A stretch of 64,000 nt of DNA, from contig BSQZ01000107.1 in assembly GCA_033239005.1 (NCBI GenBank), forward strand, positions 1,262,501-1,326,500, given 5' to 3'. Positions within the stretch are counted from its first letter, which is position 1, and the number at the start of each line of letters is the position of its first letter. The stretch is from Lamellibrachia satsuma. Its lineage: Eukaryota > Annelida > Polychaeta > Sabellida > Siboglinidae. Shown piece after piece: positions 11,520 through 23,429 of this stretch. The notes under the pieces were generated by a model. The model saw only the letters and a list, made by a program, of their open reading frames with translations, had not been told where the DNA came from and made no database searches. The position numbers were made by a program, and so were the translations under genes.

Positions 11520-11935
11520 ACATCAGTTATGAAAAACGCCTGAAAGAATGTGGTTTAATAACCCTAGAGACAAGGAGGTTAAGAGGAGATGATATGAAAA
11601 TATTGATAGAAATATTTTTTCTCACTCAACAAACACAATAGAATTTGGACAAGAGGTAACATTAGTAAAGGATCAGTGTAAATTGGATATCGGGAAGTAC
11701 TCGTTCTCGGAGAGGACAATCAACGAATGGAACAAGTTATCTACATATTGTGTAAATGTTAGCAGCGTGAATATGTTTAAAAACAAGGTTGACACATATC
11801 TCAGAAGGGCGGGTTACACATAGATTAGAAATGTGGGACTCTCGATAAGCCAATGGCGTCCTCGTTAAATCTTGTTAATTTTCATATTCCGTGTTACCGA
11901 TGCTGAAGTCTGCATATTTAATGATAAAATATAAC
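11520..11935 (+). pseudogene. CR1-type LINE 3' end, block A
   Basis: The translation begins SYEKRLKECG, continues LITLETRRLRGD, and after frameshifts shows WNKL and VNMFKNKVDTYLRRAGYT, the C-terminal end of the CR1 ORF2 family seen again at 19600-19930 and 63470-63820. A 3' UTR follows with GGACTCTCGATAAGCCAATG and a tail word AATCTTGTTAA. The same fragment is present in blocks B (37625-38030) and C (54418-54665), so it was inserted before duplication. Confidence 0.82.
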
Positions 11936-12514
11936 AATGATGATTGATAAGTTACATTTCGCCATTCCCAGACCCTTTATCCCATCGCATTATGTGTGAC
12001 GTCCATCCGAACCTGATTTCTCTTTCAATATTGGGACCTTTTCTTCACTTTCTCTCCCTGTTAAAAATCCACCCTCAACTGATTTAGTTCACTGATTTCC
12101 AAATATGTATGTGTGAATATTTTAAGTAATATCCGAAGTCGGATATGCCTAATCATCAAAAGAATTTACTTTAGTCGCTAAATCTGGTAAGGCTCGAAAT
12201 AGTGGATATCCAAAATGGTAAACACTGCGCGGGTCAATGCCGATCAATGGCGTGACTTCCATCCTCTCGCTGATCACATGACAAAGTGACGAAATTTCAC
12301 CAAGGTTAAAATTCGTTAGTTTTCAGCGTTTCCACTTTCACTTCAATTAATGCTTAACCAAGCATTAACTAATTTAATAGTCTATCTGATGATGTAAAAA
12401 AAATCACGCACAAAAGTTGTGCAAACGAGCTACCATATTGCAATGGATACTAGGTAGGTTTGATATTTATATTGAGTTGTGGGTCAACGCTACGAGATCG
12501 ATGAGCCTCTCTTT
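11936..12514. other. Duplicated non-coding sequence, shared with block C
   Basis: No gene seen. It contains one copy (about 11994-12031) of the 38-bp unit that forms an 11-unit array in block C. It matches 55205-55560 and 56632-56800 on either side of a C-specific MITE. Confidence 0.7.
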
Positions 12515-12534
12515 CTAATTTACATATCTTATTC

Positions 12535-13375
12535 CACACTTTTCTCCTTTCTTAGTTCCCCAATTCTTCCTGGTTCCCTCTATCTCCTTTTGTAGTTTTC
12601 CGCATTCTTTCTGCTTCATTCTATCTCCTTTCTTTGTTTCCCCCATTCTTCCATTTCCCTCTATCTCTTTCCTTAGATTCCTCCATTCTTCCTGGTTCCC
12701 TCTATCTCCTTTCTTAGTTCCCCTTTCTTCCTGTTTCCCTCTATCTCCTTTCTCAGTTTCCCCCATTCTTCCTGTTTCCCTCTATCCCTTTCTTATTTCC
12801 CCATTCTTCCTGTTTCCCTCTATCTCTTTCTCAATTTCCCCCATTCTTTCTGTTTTCCTCTCTCTCCTTTCATAGTTTCCCACATTCCCTCTGTTTCCCT
12901 CTATCTCCTTTCTTAGTTTCCTCCATTCTTCCCGTTTTCCTCTATCTCCTTTCATAGTTTCCCACATTCCCTCTGTTTCCCTCTATCTCCCTTTCTTAGT
13001 TTCCCCATTCTTTCTGTTTCACTCTATCTCCTTTCTCAGTTTCCCCATTCTTCCTGTTCTCCTCTATCTCTTTTCATAGTTTCCCACATTCTTTCTGTTT
13101 CCCTCTATCTCCTTTGTTAGTTTCCAATATTCGTCCTGTTTCCCTCTATCTCCTTTCTTAGTTTCCAATATTCTTCCTGTTTCCCTCCTTTGTTAGTTTC
13201 CCAATTCTTCCTGGTTCCCACTATCTCCTTTCTTCGTCCCCCATTCTTCCTGTTCCCCTTCTCCTTTCTTAGTTTTCCCCATTCTTCCTGTTTCCCTCTA
13301 TCTCCTTTCTTCGTCCCCCATTCTTCCTGTTCATCTTCTCCTTTCTTAGTTCCCACATTCTTCCTGTTTACCCCA
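12535..13375. repeat. 40-bp polypyrimidine minisatellite, block A
   Basis: Units read roughly TTCCTGTTTCCCTCTATCTC plus CTTTCTTAGTTCCCCCATTC, with many indels. Almost pure C/T on the plus strand. The same array occurs in block C (56810-57155 and 58410-59065), where a LINE fragment splits it. Lys/Glu/Arg-rich frames on the minus strand are artefacts. Confidence 0.9.
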
Positions 13376-13442
13376 GTGTTAATATGACATTGTTATATAT
13401 AAATATGTTAAATATAATAATTCAATAAACTTTTAGTTCAGT

Positions 13443-13709
<267 letters not shown>

Positions 13710-14645
13710 ACATTCACCCGATCGTCTATTGTTGTCAGACAACTGTTGCTATAGTTACCCACATGAGATCACTGCCTACAGACACAGACACAACGGTTAA
13801 GTTGCCCTGACTTGAAAGGAGACTCACTCAAGTATAGAACTGACAAGTCATCCATAGGCTCGACCCATGGATCAATGGAACAACGGTGTCACGAGTGACG
13901 GCGATACCGCTGATGGTTAGACATTGTCATACTCATAGGTCCTACTAACCTTCAGCTGTCTGACTTGCATATCGCAGAAGAAGGAAAACTATGGTTTACA
14001 TGTGTGACTCACAGCTGTCTGACTTACAGGTTCTATTAAATCGTTCTGTGCAGTGTCTGCCGCGGGTGTATCATGTTCTACTTACGAGCAAAAAAGCAGT
14101 CATGCATGAATGCACACACTACGCAGAACACGGCGGCAGGTGTAGGTAAGACACACCTGCATTCAGAACTCTGGCAATTTAAGAAGATATCTTTCATAAG
14201 AATTTAACTTTGAAGTCACCGCAAGTCAGGTGAGAGATGACGAGAGACCCCTGTTGTAGATTGCCTGCTTGGTCACCGGGTACATGTGTCACTTAAGTAT
14301 ATGTACCGTTTGATTGGCTAAGGGGTAGTCCCGAGATCCGCCCCACCAGTGCTAGATGTGTACGTGTGGGTGGGGGCGATACTGGAAAGAGAAGTATAAC
14401 CGAAGAAAAAACAAATGATGGCGTAAAGAAAGGATATCTTCCCGTACAGTATGTAATCTTCTACGTGAATTTACATAAGAATGTGCAGTACAAATGCATG
14501 GGTATAACATGTATTACGGTGAAGTATTCATATAACCTGGGGCAGATTCGGGGGGCGTAGCCGGTGAGGGCGCACGTCTCCTTACAACAAACAAACCTTT
14601 CACGGTGCATTAGAATATGCCATTTTGAGTGTTACTTTTCAAAAT
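13710..14645. other. Non-coding stretch, partly shared with block C
   Basis: 13710-14360 has no match that I can see in block C, where 640 other bases occupy the place. From about 14385 (AACCGAAGAAA, GGATATCTTCCCGTACA) to 14645 it matches 59800-60055. No gene recognised. Confidence 0.55.
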
Positions 14646-15182
14646 CGGGCGAGGAAAGACGGGGAATTTATGGGGGATTCCATCATTAGGAAAGTGAATA
14701 AAATTGTAAACAGAGGAGATGACATAACAGTATGCCTACCAGGGGCAAAAATAGAGGATATAGCAGAGAAGGCAGGACAAGTCATGGGTGGTGGCACGGG
14801 AGGTGCTGTTCTCGTGCATGTGGGAACGAACAATGCCGAGAAGGAGGGAACGTCAACCATCGTTGGTAAGTACAGGAGGTTGGTCAAGACACTTAAAGAG
14901 GCACGAGTTGGACATAACGTATTGTCGGGGATATTACCAATAATGGGAGGCAGGGGTGAGGAATATAGGAACTGTAGGAGGATGGCGATCAACACACAAG
15001 TACAGAAGGTATGCATGGAAGAGAGAGTAGGCTTCGTAGACATGTGGTTAAACTTTGTGGGAAGAGATGACTTTTTCATGAGAGATGGACTACATCTGAC
15101 AGGGAAGGGTGCTGCAGTTCTTGGGTGTGAGTTTGTCAGAGTTGTCGACGAGGGCACAGGTACCATAAATTATTTAAACTAG
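14646..15182 (+). pseudogene. CR1 ORF, SGNH/GDSL esterase-like domain
   Basis: The open frame from 14625 gives 185 codons, but its first seven or so codons belong to flanking DNA, so the true start is lost. SGNH-hydrolase hallmarks are visible: GDSI at residues 17-20 with the nucleophile serine at 19, VGTNN at 66-70, and DGLHLTG at 154-160 supplying the D-x-x-H of block V. CR1 LINEs of several animals are known to carry such an esterase, thought to help ribonucleoprotein or membrane interactions in retrotransposition. The frame ends at 15182 just upstream of the endonuclease (KCVCLNARSIVNKK at about 15278-15320), as expected for this order. Intact length and motifs suggest a fairly young insertion, although the downstream part is broken. 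Confidence 0.8.
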
Positions 15183-15271
15183 ATGTGCAGGGGGAACTGA
15201 CAGAGAAAACTCAAAGGAGTACTACTACAAATACACATCCAAAGAAATGTTCACCAATAATTTCAGGCAAT

Positions 15272-16185
15272 GATCTTAAATGTGTATGCTTAAATGCCAG
15301 GAGTATAGTAAATAAAAAAGTGAGTTAGACATTATGGTAGCAGATATTGATCCTCATGTAATAGGCATCATGGAATCATGGGCAAATAAAGATATAGTAG
15401 ATGTTGAGTTAGTACTGACAGGCTATGTAATGTTTAGGAAGGATAGACGAGAAAGAAGGGGAGGTGGAGTAATTTTAAATATATTAAAGGATCTATCCAA
15501 GCATATGAAATACCACAGAAAAGTGAAGCAGATTGTGAGGAAGCAATTTGGTGTAACATAGTTACCAGGAACTCAACATTAACAATAGGAGTAGTTTATC
15601 GTAGTCCTAACATAGAACAAGAGGAAGATGTAAAATTACAAAAGGCGATAAGGGAGGTGAGCAAGGGAGAATGTGTTATAATGGGTGATTTTAACCATGG
15701 CCATATACAATGGGAATCATTAGAGAGTGCTGGAGGTGACGACCGTCAGTTTCTACTTCTAACACAGGATTGTTTCCTTACTCAACATGTCTTGGAACCA
15801 ACCAGAGGTGGGAATGTGTTAGATTTAATATTGTCTTCTCAAAATGAATTAGTTGACAGTTAATGTACACGAACCTTTGGGTTCAAATGACCATAACCAA
15901 ATCCATTTTAATATAAAAGTAAAAACAGGGAATACATATAAAAAACAATGGAGGAGAAACTTCAACAAAGGCAAATATAAAGAGATGAGAACATATCTAG
16001 CAAATATAGATTGGAATAACTTGCTGAAGAACAAGACACCAACAGAATGCTGGACTTGTTTAAAATATGAGATTGAGGGCATTATTGAGAAATATTTTCC
16101 ATTAAGAAAACAAGGGAAAATGTCCAGGAAGAAACACCTGTCAAAAGAGGCTATTAGACAAATTGCTCATAAACAGATGCTGTAG
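15272..16185 (+). pseudogene. CR1 AP-type endonuclease region, frameshifted
   Basis: Pieces in different frames read in order CVCLNARSIVNKK, then IDPHVIGIMESWANKD (position of the catalytic Glu), then GGGVILN, then GECVIMGDFNHGHIQW (the GDFN motif), then GSNDHNQI (the SDH-like motif), then a linker ending RKKHLSKEAIRQIAHKQM. These are the AP endonuclease motifs of CR1/Jockey-group LINEs. Frame breaks fall near 15320, 15555 and 15850, and a stop is at 16183. It matches 61477-62310 piece for piece. Confidence 0.82.
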
Positions 16186-16476
16186 GGGTATACAAACACA
16201 CTGAAAATGTAGAAGACTATACAAACTACAAAGAGGCACTTAACCTAGCTACAACTGAAATTCGAAAATCTAAAAGAACCTTTGAAAAAAAATTGGCTGT
16301 AATGAAATGACAGCAAGAGTTTCTATGCCTATGTAAGGAGTAAACAGAAAGTTCGAGATAAGGTCGGACCACTGGAAAACAACAGGGGAAACATAATTTC
16401 AGATGGGTTTCAAATGGCAGAGGTCCTGAATGAGTATTTCTGATCAGTTTTTACCACTGAAGATATCTTTTTTTAT

Positions 16477-17880
16477 ACTTAACGAATAAAACAATATGTA
16501 CTGGTAGACTTACTCCAGGAGTAAACAAAGGGTACTGTTGGGCGTACTCCACCCGTACTCTAGGAGTACATAACTGGTACTGCAAGGCATATTCCATGAG
16601 TACACAACTGCTAGTGTAAGACGTATTCCATGAATACACAACTGCTAGTGTAAGACGTATTCCATGAATACACAACTGGTACTGCAAGGCGTATTCCATG
16701 AATACACAACTGGTACTGCAAGGCGTATTCCATGAATACAAAACTGGTACTGCAAGGCGTATTCCATGAGTACACAACTGGTACTGTAAGGCGTATTCCA
16801 TGAGTACACAACTGGTACTGCAAAGCATATTCCATGAATACACAACTGGTACTGCAAGGCATATTCCATGAATACACAACTGGTACTGCAAGGCATATTC
16901 CATGAATACACAACTGGTACTGCAAGGCATATTCCATGAATACACAACTGGTACTGCAAGGCGTATTCCATGAATACACAACTGGTACTGCAAGGCGTAT
17001 TCCATGAGTACACAACTGGTACTGTAAGACGTACTCCATGAATACACAACTGGTACTGCAAGACGTATTCCATGAGTACACAACTGGTACCGCAAGACGT
17101 ATTCCACGAGTACACAACTGGTACTGTAAGACGTATTCCATGAGTACACAACTAGTACTGCAAGACGTATTCCATGAGTACACAACTGGTACTGCAAGAC
17201 GTATTCCATGAGTACACAACTGGTACTGTAAGATGTATTCTATGAGTACACAACTGGCACCACAAGACGTATTCCATGAGTACACAACTGGTACTGCAAG
17301 GCGTATTCCATGAGTACACAACTGGTACTGTAAGACGTATTCCATGAGTACACAACTGGTACTGTAAGACGTATTCCATGAGTACACAACTGATACTGCA
17401 AGACGTATTCCATGAGTACACAACTGGTACTGCAAGACGTATTCCATGAGTACACAACTGGTACTGTAAGACGTATTCCATGAGTACACAACTGGTACTG
17501 CAAGATGTATTCCATGAGTACACAACTGGTACTGCAAGACGTATTCCATGAGTACACAACTGGTACTGTAAGACGTATTCCATGAGTACACAACTGGTAC
17601 TGCAAGACGTATTCCACGAGTACACAACTGGTACTGCAACACGTATTCCATGAGTACACAATTGGTACTGCAAGGCGTATTCCATGAGTACACAACTGGT
17701 ACTTCAAGACGTATTTCACGAGTATACAACTGGTACTGTAAGACGTATTCCATGAGTACACAATTGGTACTGCAAGGCGTATTCCATGAGTACACAACTG
17801 GTACTGTAAGGCGTATTCCATGAGTACACAATTGGTACTGCAAGGCGTATTCCATGAGTAAATAGGTGGTACTGCAAGGT
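16477..17880. repeat. 34-bp minisatellite, about 40 units, block A
   Basis: The unit joins ATTCCATGAGTACACAACTG and GTACTGCAAGACGT. Subtypes (GCGT or ACGT, AATACACAAC or AGTACACAAC, CTGTAAG or CTGCAAG) cluster in runs: AATACACAAC units sit together at about 16620-17050. As 34 is not a multiple of three, frames rotate, yet long open frames (up to 414 codons on the minus strand) survive because the unit lacks stops in that strand. Block C has the same array with about 30 units. Confidence 0.94.
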
Positions 17881-18130
17881 GTTTAGTATGACCGTTGGGT
17901 ACATTTTCATGATTTCATCTAAGTTGTTTTGTGTATGTGAACAATTTTTTGCCGATGACTGGATGAGTACCAATAGTTCTTTCACATTCATCAAGGTATG
18001 TAGCTTGTAAACTCCGCAAATTAGAAACACCTGCAATTAGGTCAAAATAATGGATGTGATTTGATGCGCTACCACTTGTTCACTTCACTGCATATTGGAC
18101 GTTGCTTTGTCTCCTTCTAAATTATTCATG
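17881..18130. other. Right-hand end of block A
   Basis: Single-copy sequence matched by 61079-61310 in block C (CATCTAAGTTGTTT, GACTGGATGAGTACCAATAG). After about 18110 the two copies diverge, marking the right edge of the duplication. No gene seen. Confidence 0.7.
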
Positions 18131-18250
18131 ACCGTCCACATACATTTGTAAATGAAGCGTGATAAATGTATGTTTTGTCAACATAAATGTCATACATCAA
18201 CTGTGTGTGTGGCTTTGCATGAGTCAGACAGTGCCAGGGTTGGGTTTTTG

Positions 18251-18877
18251 TCAGAAACGAGTCCCAAAATTGAACAACATCTGCCATTTCTCAGACCATT
18301 TCACTAATCTGTCTAGATCATTTTGTAAATGTTGTTTATCACCATCAGTGTTAACTTTTCTAAACACTTTTTTGTCGTCCGCAAATTTCAGTACGTTACT
18401 TGTTATATTGTCGTCCAAGTCATTGATATATATTAAGAATAATAAAGGTCCTAATATTGATCCTTGTGGTACCCCACTCAAAACTGATTTCCAGTTTGAA
18501 ACTTCTCCATCTACTACATCATGTTGTCTTCTGTCAGTCAGCCATTGTTCTATCCAGTCAATTATGCCATCCCCGATACCATGGACTTTTAATTTAAGTA
18601 GTAATCTTTGATGTGGCACTTTGTCAAAAGTTTTCTGAAAATATAATTAGATAATATCTACTGGCGATCCCTCGTCTATCCACTTAGTGATTTCTTCCAA
18701 AAAACATAACATATTGTTAAGCATGATCTTGCTTTTATGAATCCATGTTAAATAACCTTTCTAATAATTTACAAATCACTGCCGTTAAGCTGACTGGTCT
18801 GTAATTCTCTGACTTATTTCTCGAACCCTTTTTAAATAATGGTATGATGTTTGCGTCTTTCCATTCAAAAGGAGACG
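18251..18877 (-). pseudogene. CR1-type reverse transcriptase fragment, minus strand
   Basis: On the minus strand the sequence runs from WKDANIIPLFKKGSRNKSENYRP-type residues (about 18865-18800), through stops, to a 122-codon open frame at 18619-18251. That frame shows PHQRLLLKLK, SGVPQGS at residues 48-54 and FADD at 79-82, the catalytic palm motif in the CR1 form. It breaks off at LFNFG. It abuts a plus-strand copy of the same family at about 18878, so the two face each other head to head and overlap in the part of the enzyme they contain. Confidence 0.85.
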
Positions 18878-20045
18878 AGAGATCACCAGTAGATATTATC
18901 TACTTAGATTTTCAGAAAGCTTTCGACAAAGTGCCACATCAAAGATTACTACGTAAGCTAAAAGCCCATGGTATCGGGGATGGCGTGATCGACTGAACAG
19001 AAAAATGGCTGACTGACAGGAGACAGCGTGTTGTAATAGATGCGAAGGTTTCAAACTTGAAATCAGTTTTGCGTAGGGTACCACAATGATCAGTATTAGG
19101 ACCTTTAGTATTCTTAGTACATATCAATGGTAATATAATAAGCAATGTACACTTGCGGATGACACTAAAGTGTTTAGAAAGGTTAAAAATTATGGTGATA
19201 AAAAAATGTACAATACGATCTAAGCAAATTAGTTAAATGGTCTGATAAATGGCAGATGTTATTAAATTTTAGGAAATGTAAATATCTACGCACAGGACAC
19301 TTCAAATTGGATGTAAGCTATAAAATGGGAGATACTGTTCTAGGTATTACCGTAAAAAAACAATAAGTGCTAATATGAAAATTTCAGAGCAGTGTGGTAT
19401 TGCCGCTTCGAAGGGTAATCAAATTATTGGGTTGATTAGGAGAAATATAACATATAAAAAGAGCTAATTATACCTCTGTATAAAGCAATAGTTAGGCCTC
19501 ATTTAGAGTACTGTATACAAGCTTGGAGACCATGTCGTAAGAAGGACATAGATACCCTGGAACGAATACAGAAGAGAGCTACTCAAATGATTCCAGAACT
19601 AAGATACCTTAGTTATGAAGAACGCCTCAAGGAATGTGGCTTAACAACCCTAGAGAAAAGGAGGTTAAGATGAGATCAAATTGAAGTTTCTAAGATATTG
19701 AATGGGTATGAAAATATTGATAGAAATATGTTTTTCTCACTTAGGAAAGAAAGTAGGACTAAAGGACATGAAGTAGTATTAGGAACAGTGTAGATTGGAA
19801 GTACTCGTTCTCACAGAGGACTATGAATAAATCGAACAAATTATCGACAGATTATATAACTGCTAGCAGCGTGAATATGTTTCAAAAACAGGTTGGCACA
19901 TATCTCAGGAGGGCGGGTTACACATAGATGAAAAATGTTGGACTCTCTATAAGCCAATGGCTTCCTTGTCCACTTGCCATCTGGGCCTTTGGCTTGGATG
20001 GCAAATCTTGTTAAATCTTGTTAAATTTTTATTCTCGGTGACTGT
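18878..20045 (+). pseudogene. CR1-type reverse transcriptase C-terminal half and 3' UTR, plus strand
   Basis: Reads VDIIYLDFQKAFDKVPHQRL (palm motif A), then WLTDRRQRVV, a decayed SGVPQGS, and ADDTKVFRKV (the second half of FADD). After several frameshifts come [11 protein letters not shown] and [14 protein letters not shown], and finally the C terminus near 19900. The 3' UTR contains GCCAATGGCTTCCTTGTCCA and two copies of AAATCTTGTT near 20000-20025, a repeated 3' tail as CR1 elements have. Stops at about 18997 and 19088 and frame breaks near 19145 and 19205 show it is dead. The 5' end is lost at the junction with the inverted copy. Confidence 0.85.
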
Positions 20046-20589
20046 TGCTGTCCACTGGGTGTCCACGGCATTATACACTGAATGGTTCTTCCCGTTATCC
20101 AGGTAGATGTAGACAAGCTTCATACGCGTTAAGCACTATAAAAAATGCCTACCCTCGGGACGGGATAACTTGGTAGTTCGTACGTGACTGTAAAATGCCA
20201 CAATACAAAACATTGTCATATCAATATCCATATATGCCTTGTTGCTTGGTGCAAGCAGTCAATCTCTTGATGGCTTCTTTCAAATTGTTGAATTTGCGAC
20301 GCAATACTTGAGTTCGACCGACGCCTGTAGATTGCCTGGGACTTTGCCCCGGGTGGCAATCTTGTTAAATATAAATACATTAAACTGAAATTCAGGACGT
20401 GTTATCGTCCACTTGTGTTCAACTACAAAAATTGTGTTTGGGGCAAGTTGTATTAGGGAATTTGCTGCGACTCTAACAACGCTCGGGCGGTTCGCACCGA
20501 TGACTCAGCCAGCGAGTTTTGTGCTGACAATCACTGAAAGAAGTAAACGTATCGCATTGTTTCACATGTGCAGCCCAGCGCACTGGTTT
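20046..20589. other. Unassigned, with a possible second CR1-like tail
   Basis: No gene recognised. Near 20325-20372 the words GATTGCCTGGGACTTTGCCC and GGCAATCTTGTTAAAT resemble the 3' end of the CR1 family here but with a different middle, perhaps a related subfamily tail. Confidence 0.4.
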
Positions 20590-20594
20590 ATAAC

Positions 20595-20778
20595 CAGTAC
20601 TGTAAATGCTAGCAGCGTGAATATGTTTAAAAACAAAATTGACAAATATATCAGAAGGGCAAGTTACGCATGAATGAACAATTGTTGGACTCTCGATAAG
20701 CCAATGGCTTCCTTGTCCATTTATCATCTGGATGTTTTGCCTTGGATGGTAATCTTGCTAAATCTTGTTAAATCATTA
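20595..20778 (+). pseudogene. CR1-type LINE 3' end, strongly 5' truncated
   Basis: Begins at codons for NASSVNMFKNKIDKYIRRA, ends the ORF at 20673, then has the 3' UTR words GGACTCTCGATAAGCCAATG and CTTGCTAAATCTTGTTAAAT. Only about 180 bp survive, a typical 5'-truncated LINE copy. Confidence 0.85.
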
Positions 20779-20917
20779 TAGCCTATTGAATAGATAAATT
20801 ATATACATTATTCTTGCATCGAAAGAACAACAAAATCACGAGTAATGTTACAAGACTGTGCCCTTTAACAAAGTGTTTCCACACAGCTTTAGCTAATCTG
20901 CCACCCTTACACATGGT

Positions 20918-21161
<244 letters not shown>

Positions 21162-22555
21162 GTATTGGTAATCAATTTGCTCTACTTTCACATGTAACAA
21201 TAATTTTATATCTCTATGTGAAGGCTTAGCAACTGGTGCTGGCCAAGCAGTGCTAGATAGAAAGCAGTGGGCCAATCAGCTTGAAACACACACTTTGTAC
21301 AGTCAAGAAAGCAAGCTCAGTCAATAGGGCTGTGGCATACTATCAGTTCAGAGCAATAATCCAACTTTTACTTTGTTCACACAACAACCTGGAACTGAGT
21401 TGAAATCTTCTTTGATGTTTAACTAGAGCTTGCATAATTAAATTGTCACAAGGGGAGCTTTTAACTGGCCAATCTAGCTTGTAACTACATTAGTATAACT
21501 ACATTTGTATTGCTTAATTGCATTGCGTTGCTTAACTGCAAGAGCTCCACAAAGAAATCCTTGTCTAGCCTTTTACTGCCTTCCAAAGTGTCACTGACAC
21601 TTGTCCACAGTCCTAATAGCTCAGTTCGTTGATGTCCTCTCCAATGTTTTCGTTCCTATGCACTTACACCCAGCCAGTTTCCTTCATGCTTTCCCAATTA
21701 TGACTGACACCTGTCATGTTGTTTTAAAAGCTGGCTGCCTAGTAAAAGCACAGTGCCACAATTATTTCTGTGATCATTAGTATGTGTTAACAAATCAAGC
21801 ACATTCGAGAACAATATAATAGACAGAGTAATAGCTGTACTTGCATATGAATGGTGACATTATAAAAATGTATTATATATTGATCTTAAATTACAATGTA
21901 CATATTAAATACAATACATGTCTTGTATAGTTTCTGACGGTTTCTGACGGTTTCTGACATCAGAAATGTATTTTTGAGGGTTTCTGAAGCATTAGACGTC
22001 AGAAAAGTATTTCTGACGGGACAGTAAATACTGATATCGTGACATTTACCGTCTCGTCAGAAACGTGCCAACCATTGACAGTGCTAACAAAGAACGCTAT
22101 ATATCTTAGCCGTGCCTCACTGACAGCCGGTGAACCTGTCAGCTTTGCTTTCACACACAATAGACGTTGAGCTGTTGTTAGCGACTGTAAGCTGATGTTA
22201 TACTTTGGTGTCTGCACAAAGTGCACACAACAGTCAAACTAGTTTCTTTCGAACGTTTATGGTGCCAACTACTCCACAAGGCTTTCCGACTTGATTCACG
22301 CATTGGCATCAACCACTCTGACTGCATGCGCCATTCTTAATATTGATGCAATATCTGGGCGCGTTTAGTTAATGAACTGAAATAACGTTGCGCCTGTCAT
22401 CGGAGCTAATGGTACTATTTTATTTTACCTGGGAATGTTGCACTGCATTGTGATTTATCAGAAGTGTGTGATGCCACTGACGGGGCTGGTCTCATGGAAC
22501 AATTTCTGCTATATTATTCATATCCATTTTGTGCCAAATATGCCTTGTTGCTTTT
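21162..22555. other. Unassigned non-coding DNA
   Basis: No gene recognised. At 21929-21958 there are tandem copies of GTTTCTGACG, and the word GTCAGAAA recurs inverted at about 21996 and 22058, a small dyad cluster that could be the remains of a MITE. Otherwise nothing distinctive. Confidence 0.4.
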
Positions 22556-22559
22556 ATGT

Positions 22560-22845
22560 TACACCAGACCATTCTCTCTCCCCCTCTTTCGTCATCTCTC
22601 CCATTTCTCATACTCCGTCTCTTCCCCCTCTCTTTGTTTATCATTTTCCCCTCTCGTTCTGTCGTTTTTTAATCTCTCAATCTACCTCCCTCCCTCCCTC
22701 CCTCCCTCACTCCCTCCCCTCCCCTCCCCTCCCCTCCCTCTCTCACTATCCCCCTCCTTCCACCTCCTCTCTCTCTCTCTCCTTCCCCCTAGCTCTCTCC
22801 CTCCCCTCTCTCTCTCCCTTTCCTTCTTCCTCCCCCATAGGAATT
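22560..22845. repeat. C/T-rich low-complexity tract
   Basis: Runs such as CCTCCCTCCCTCCCTCCCTC and CCCTCCCCTCCCC. It resembles simple-sequence expansion, and the open frames across it are Ser/Leu/Pro low complexity. Confidence 0.85.
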
Positions 22846-23049
22846 TCCCTTTCTTCAACCTACTCCCACTCGGCTGCAACTACAAGTGCAAAAGTAAAAA
22901 GTAGGATCCGGCTAAAGGAGCCATATACCATTGACGCCGTAGTTAAAGTTCGTTTCTTATATAACGATTGAACCGGATCCGTTTACCCCCCTCCCCCCTC
23001 CCCCCTCTCCACCACTACCAATGAACGGTTCAGAGTCAACTACAGACAT
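22846..23049. other. Short dyad and C-rich stretch
   Basis: AGGATCCGG at about 22902 and CCGGATCC at about 22972 form an inverted pair about 75 bp apart, followed by CCCCCCTCCCCCCTCCCCCC. No gene seen. Confidence 0.4.
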
Positions 23050-23245
23050 CATGCGCTGTAAACACTTGTGTCACTGCTCCTGGTTATTTGACGTGCTGTA
23101 TAAATGACATTCCAGTCGCATATTGGAGCCTATCCTACTAAACGGTTGAGTGGCCCGCACTGCTCCTGGTTATTTGGCGTGCTGTATAGTTGACATTATT
23201 TAGCGTGCTGTATAGTTGACAGTCCAGTCGCATATTATGTGTCAC
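23050..23245. repeat. Degenerate direct repeat (about 2.5 copies)
   Basis: CACTGCTCCTGGTTATTTG followed by CGTGCTGTATA occurs near 23073 and 23159. A third partial copy (AGCGTGCTGTATAGTTGAC) follows near 23202. CCAGTCGCATATT ends two of them. Confidence 0.75.
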
Positions 23246-23429
23246 TGTATTCAAAATGAATGTACACCTGGAGTTTGGGATAACTCTCTACTGCAGCACA
23301 ATTGCTATGTTAAATTGCTTTGGGACAACAATATGTATTCAATGTTGAAGATGTAAATCATAATACTACATGAAAGGTAATTGTGCAGTGATAATTGTAG
23401 CAGCGGGAAGCGAGGCTGAGACAGCGACA

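Larger units (their letters stand above)
14646..16476 (+). mobile_element. CR1-type LINE fragment: esterase and endonuclease regions, no reverse transcriptase
   Basis: The fragment holds an SGNH-esterase frame, then an AP-type endonuclease in several frames, and stops in the linker before the reverse transcriptase (the words GAATGAGTATTTC and GAAGATATC match 62570-62610 in the longer copy). In block C the flanking DNA is continuous: TTTTCAAAAT at about 60046-60055 runs straight into ACTCCATGAATAAAAC. Here the CR1 sequence lies between those words. Both element ends are missing, so it is either an insertion later trimmed or DNA deleted from C. Confidence 0.83.

Noticed and set aside
14639..15166. 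175-codon minus-strand frame
   Set aside because: Antisense shadow of the esterase frame, whose SGNH motifs decide for the plus strand.
16451..18036. Overlapping open frames of up to 414 codons on the minus strand
   Set aside because: A 34-bp repeat without stops in that strand; the peptide merely cycles through frames with period 34 codons. Same for 60043-61047.
22435..22971. 178-codon frame
   Set aside because: Most of it is C/T simple sequence; the 5' part shows no known domain.
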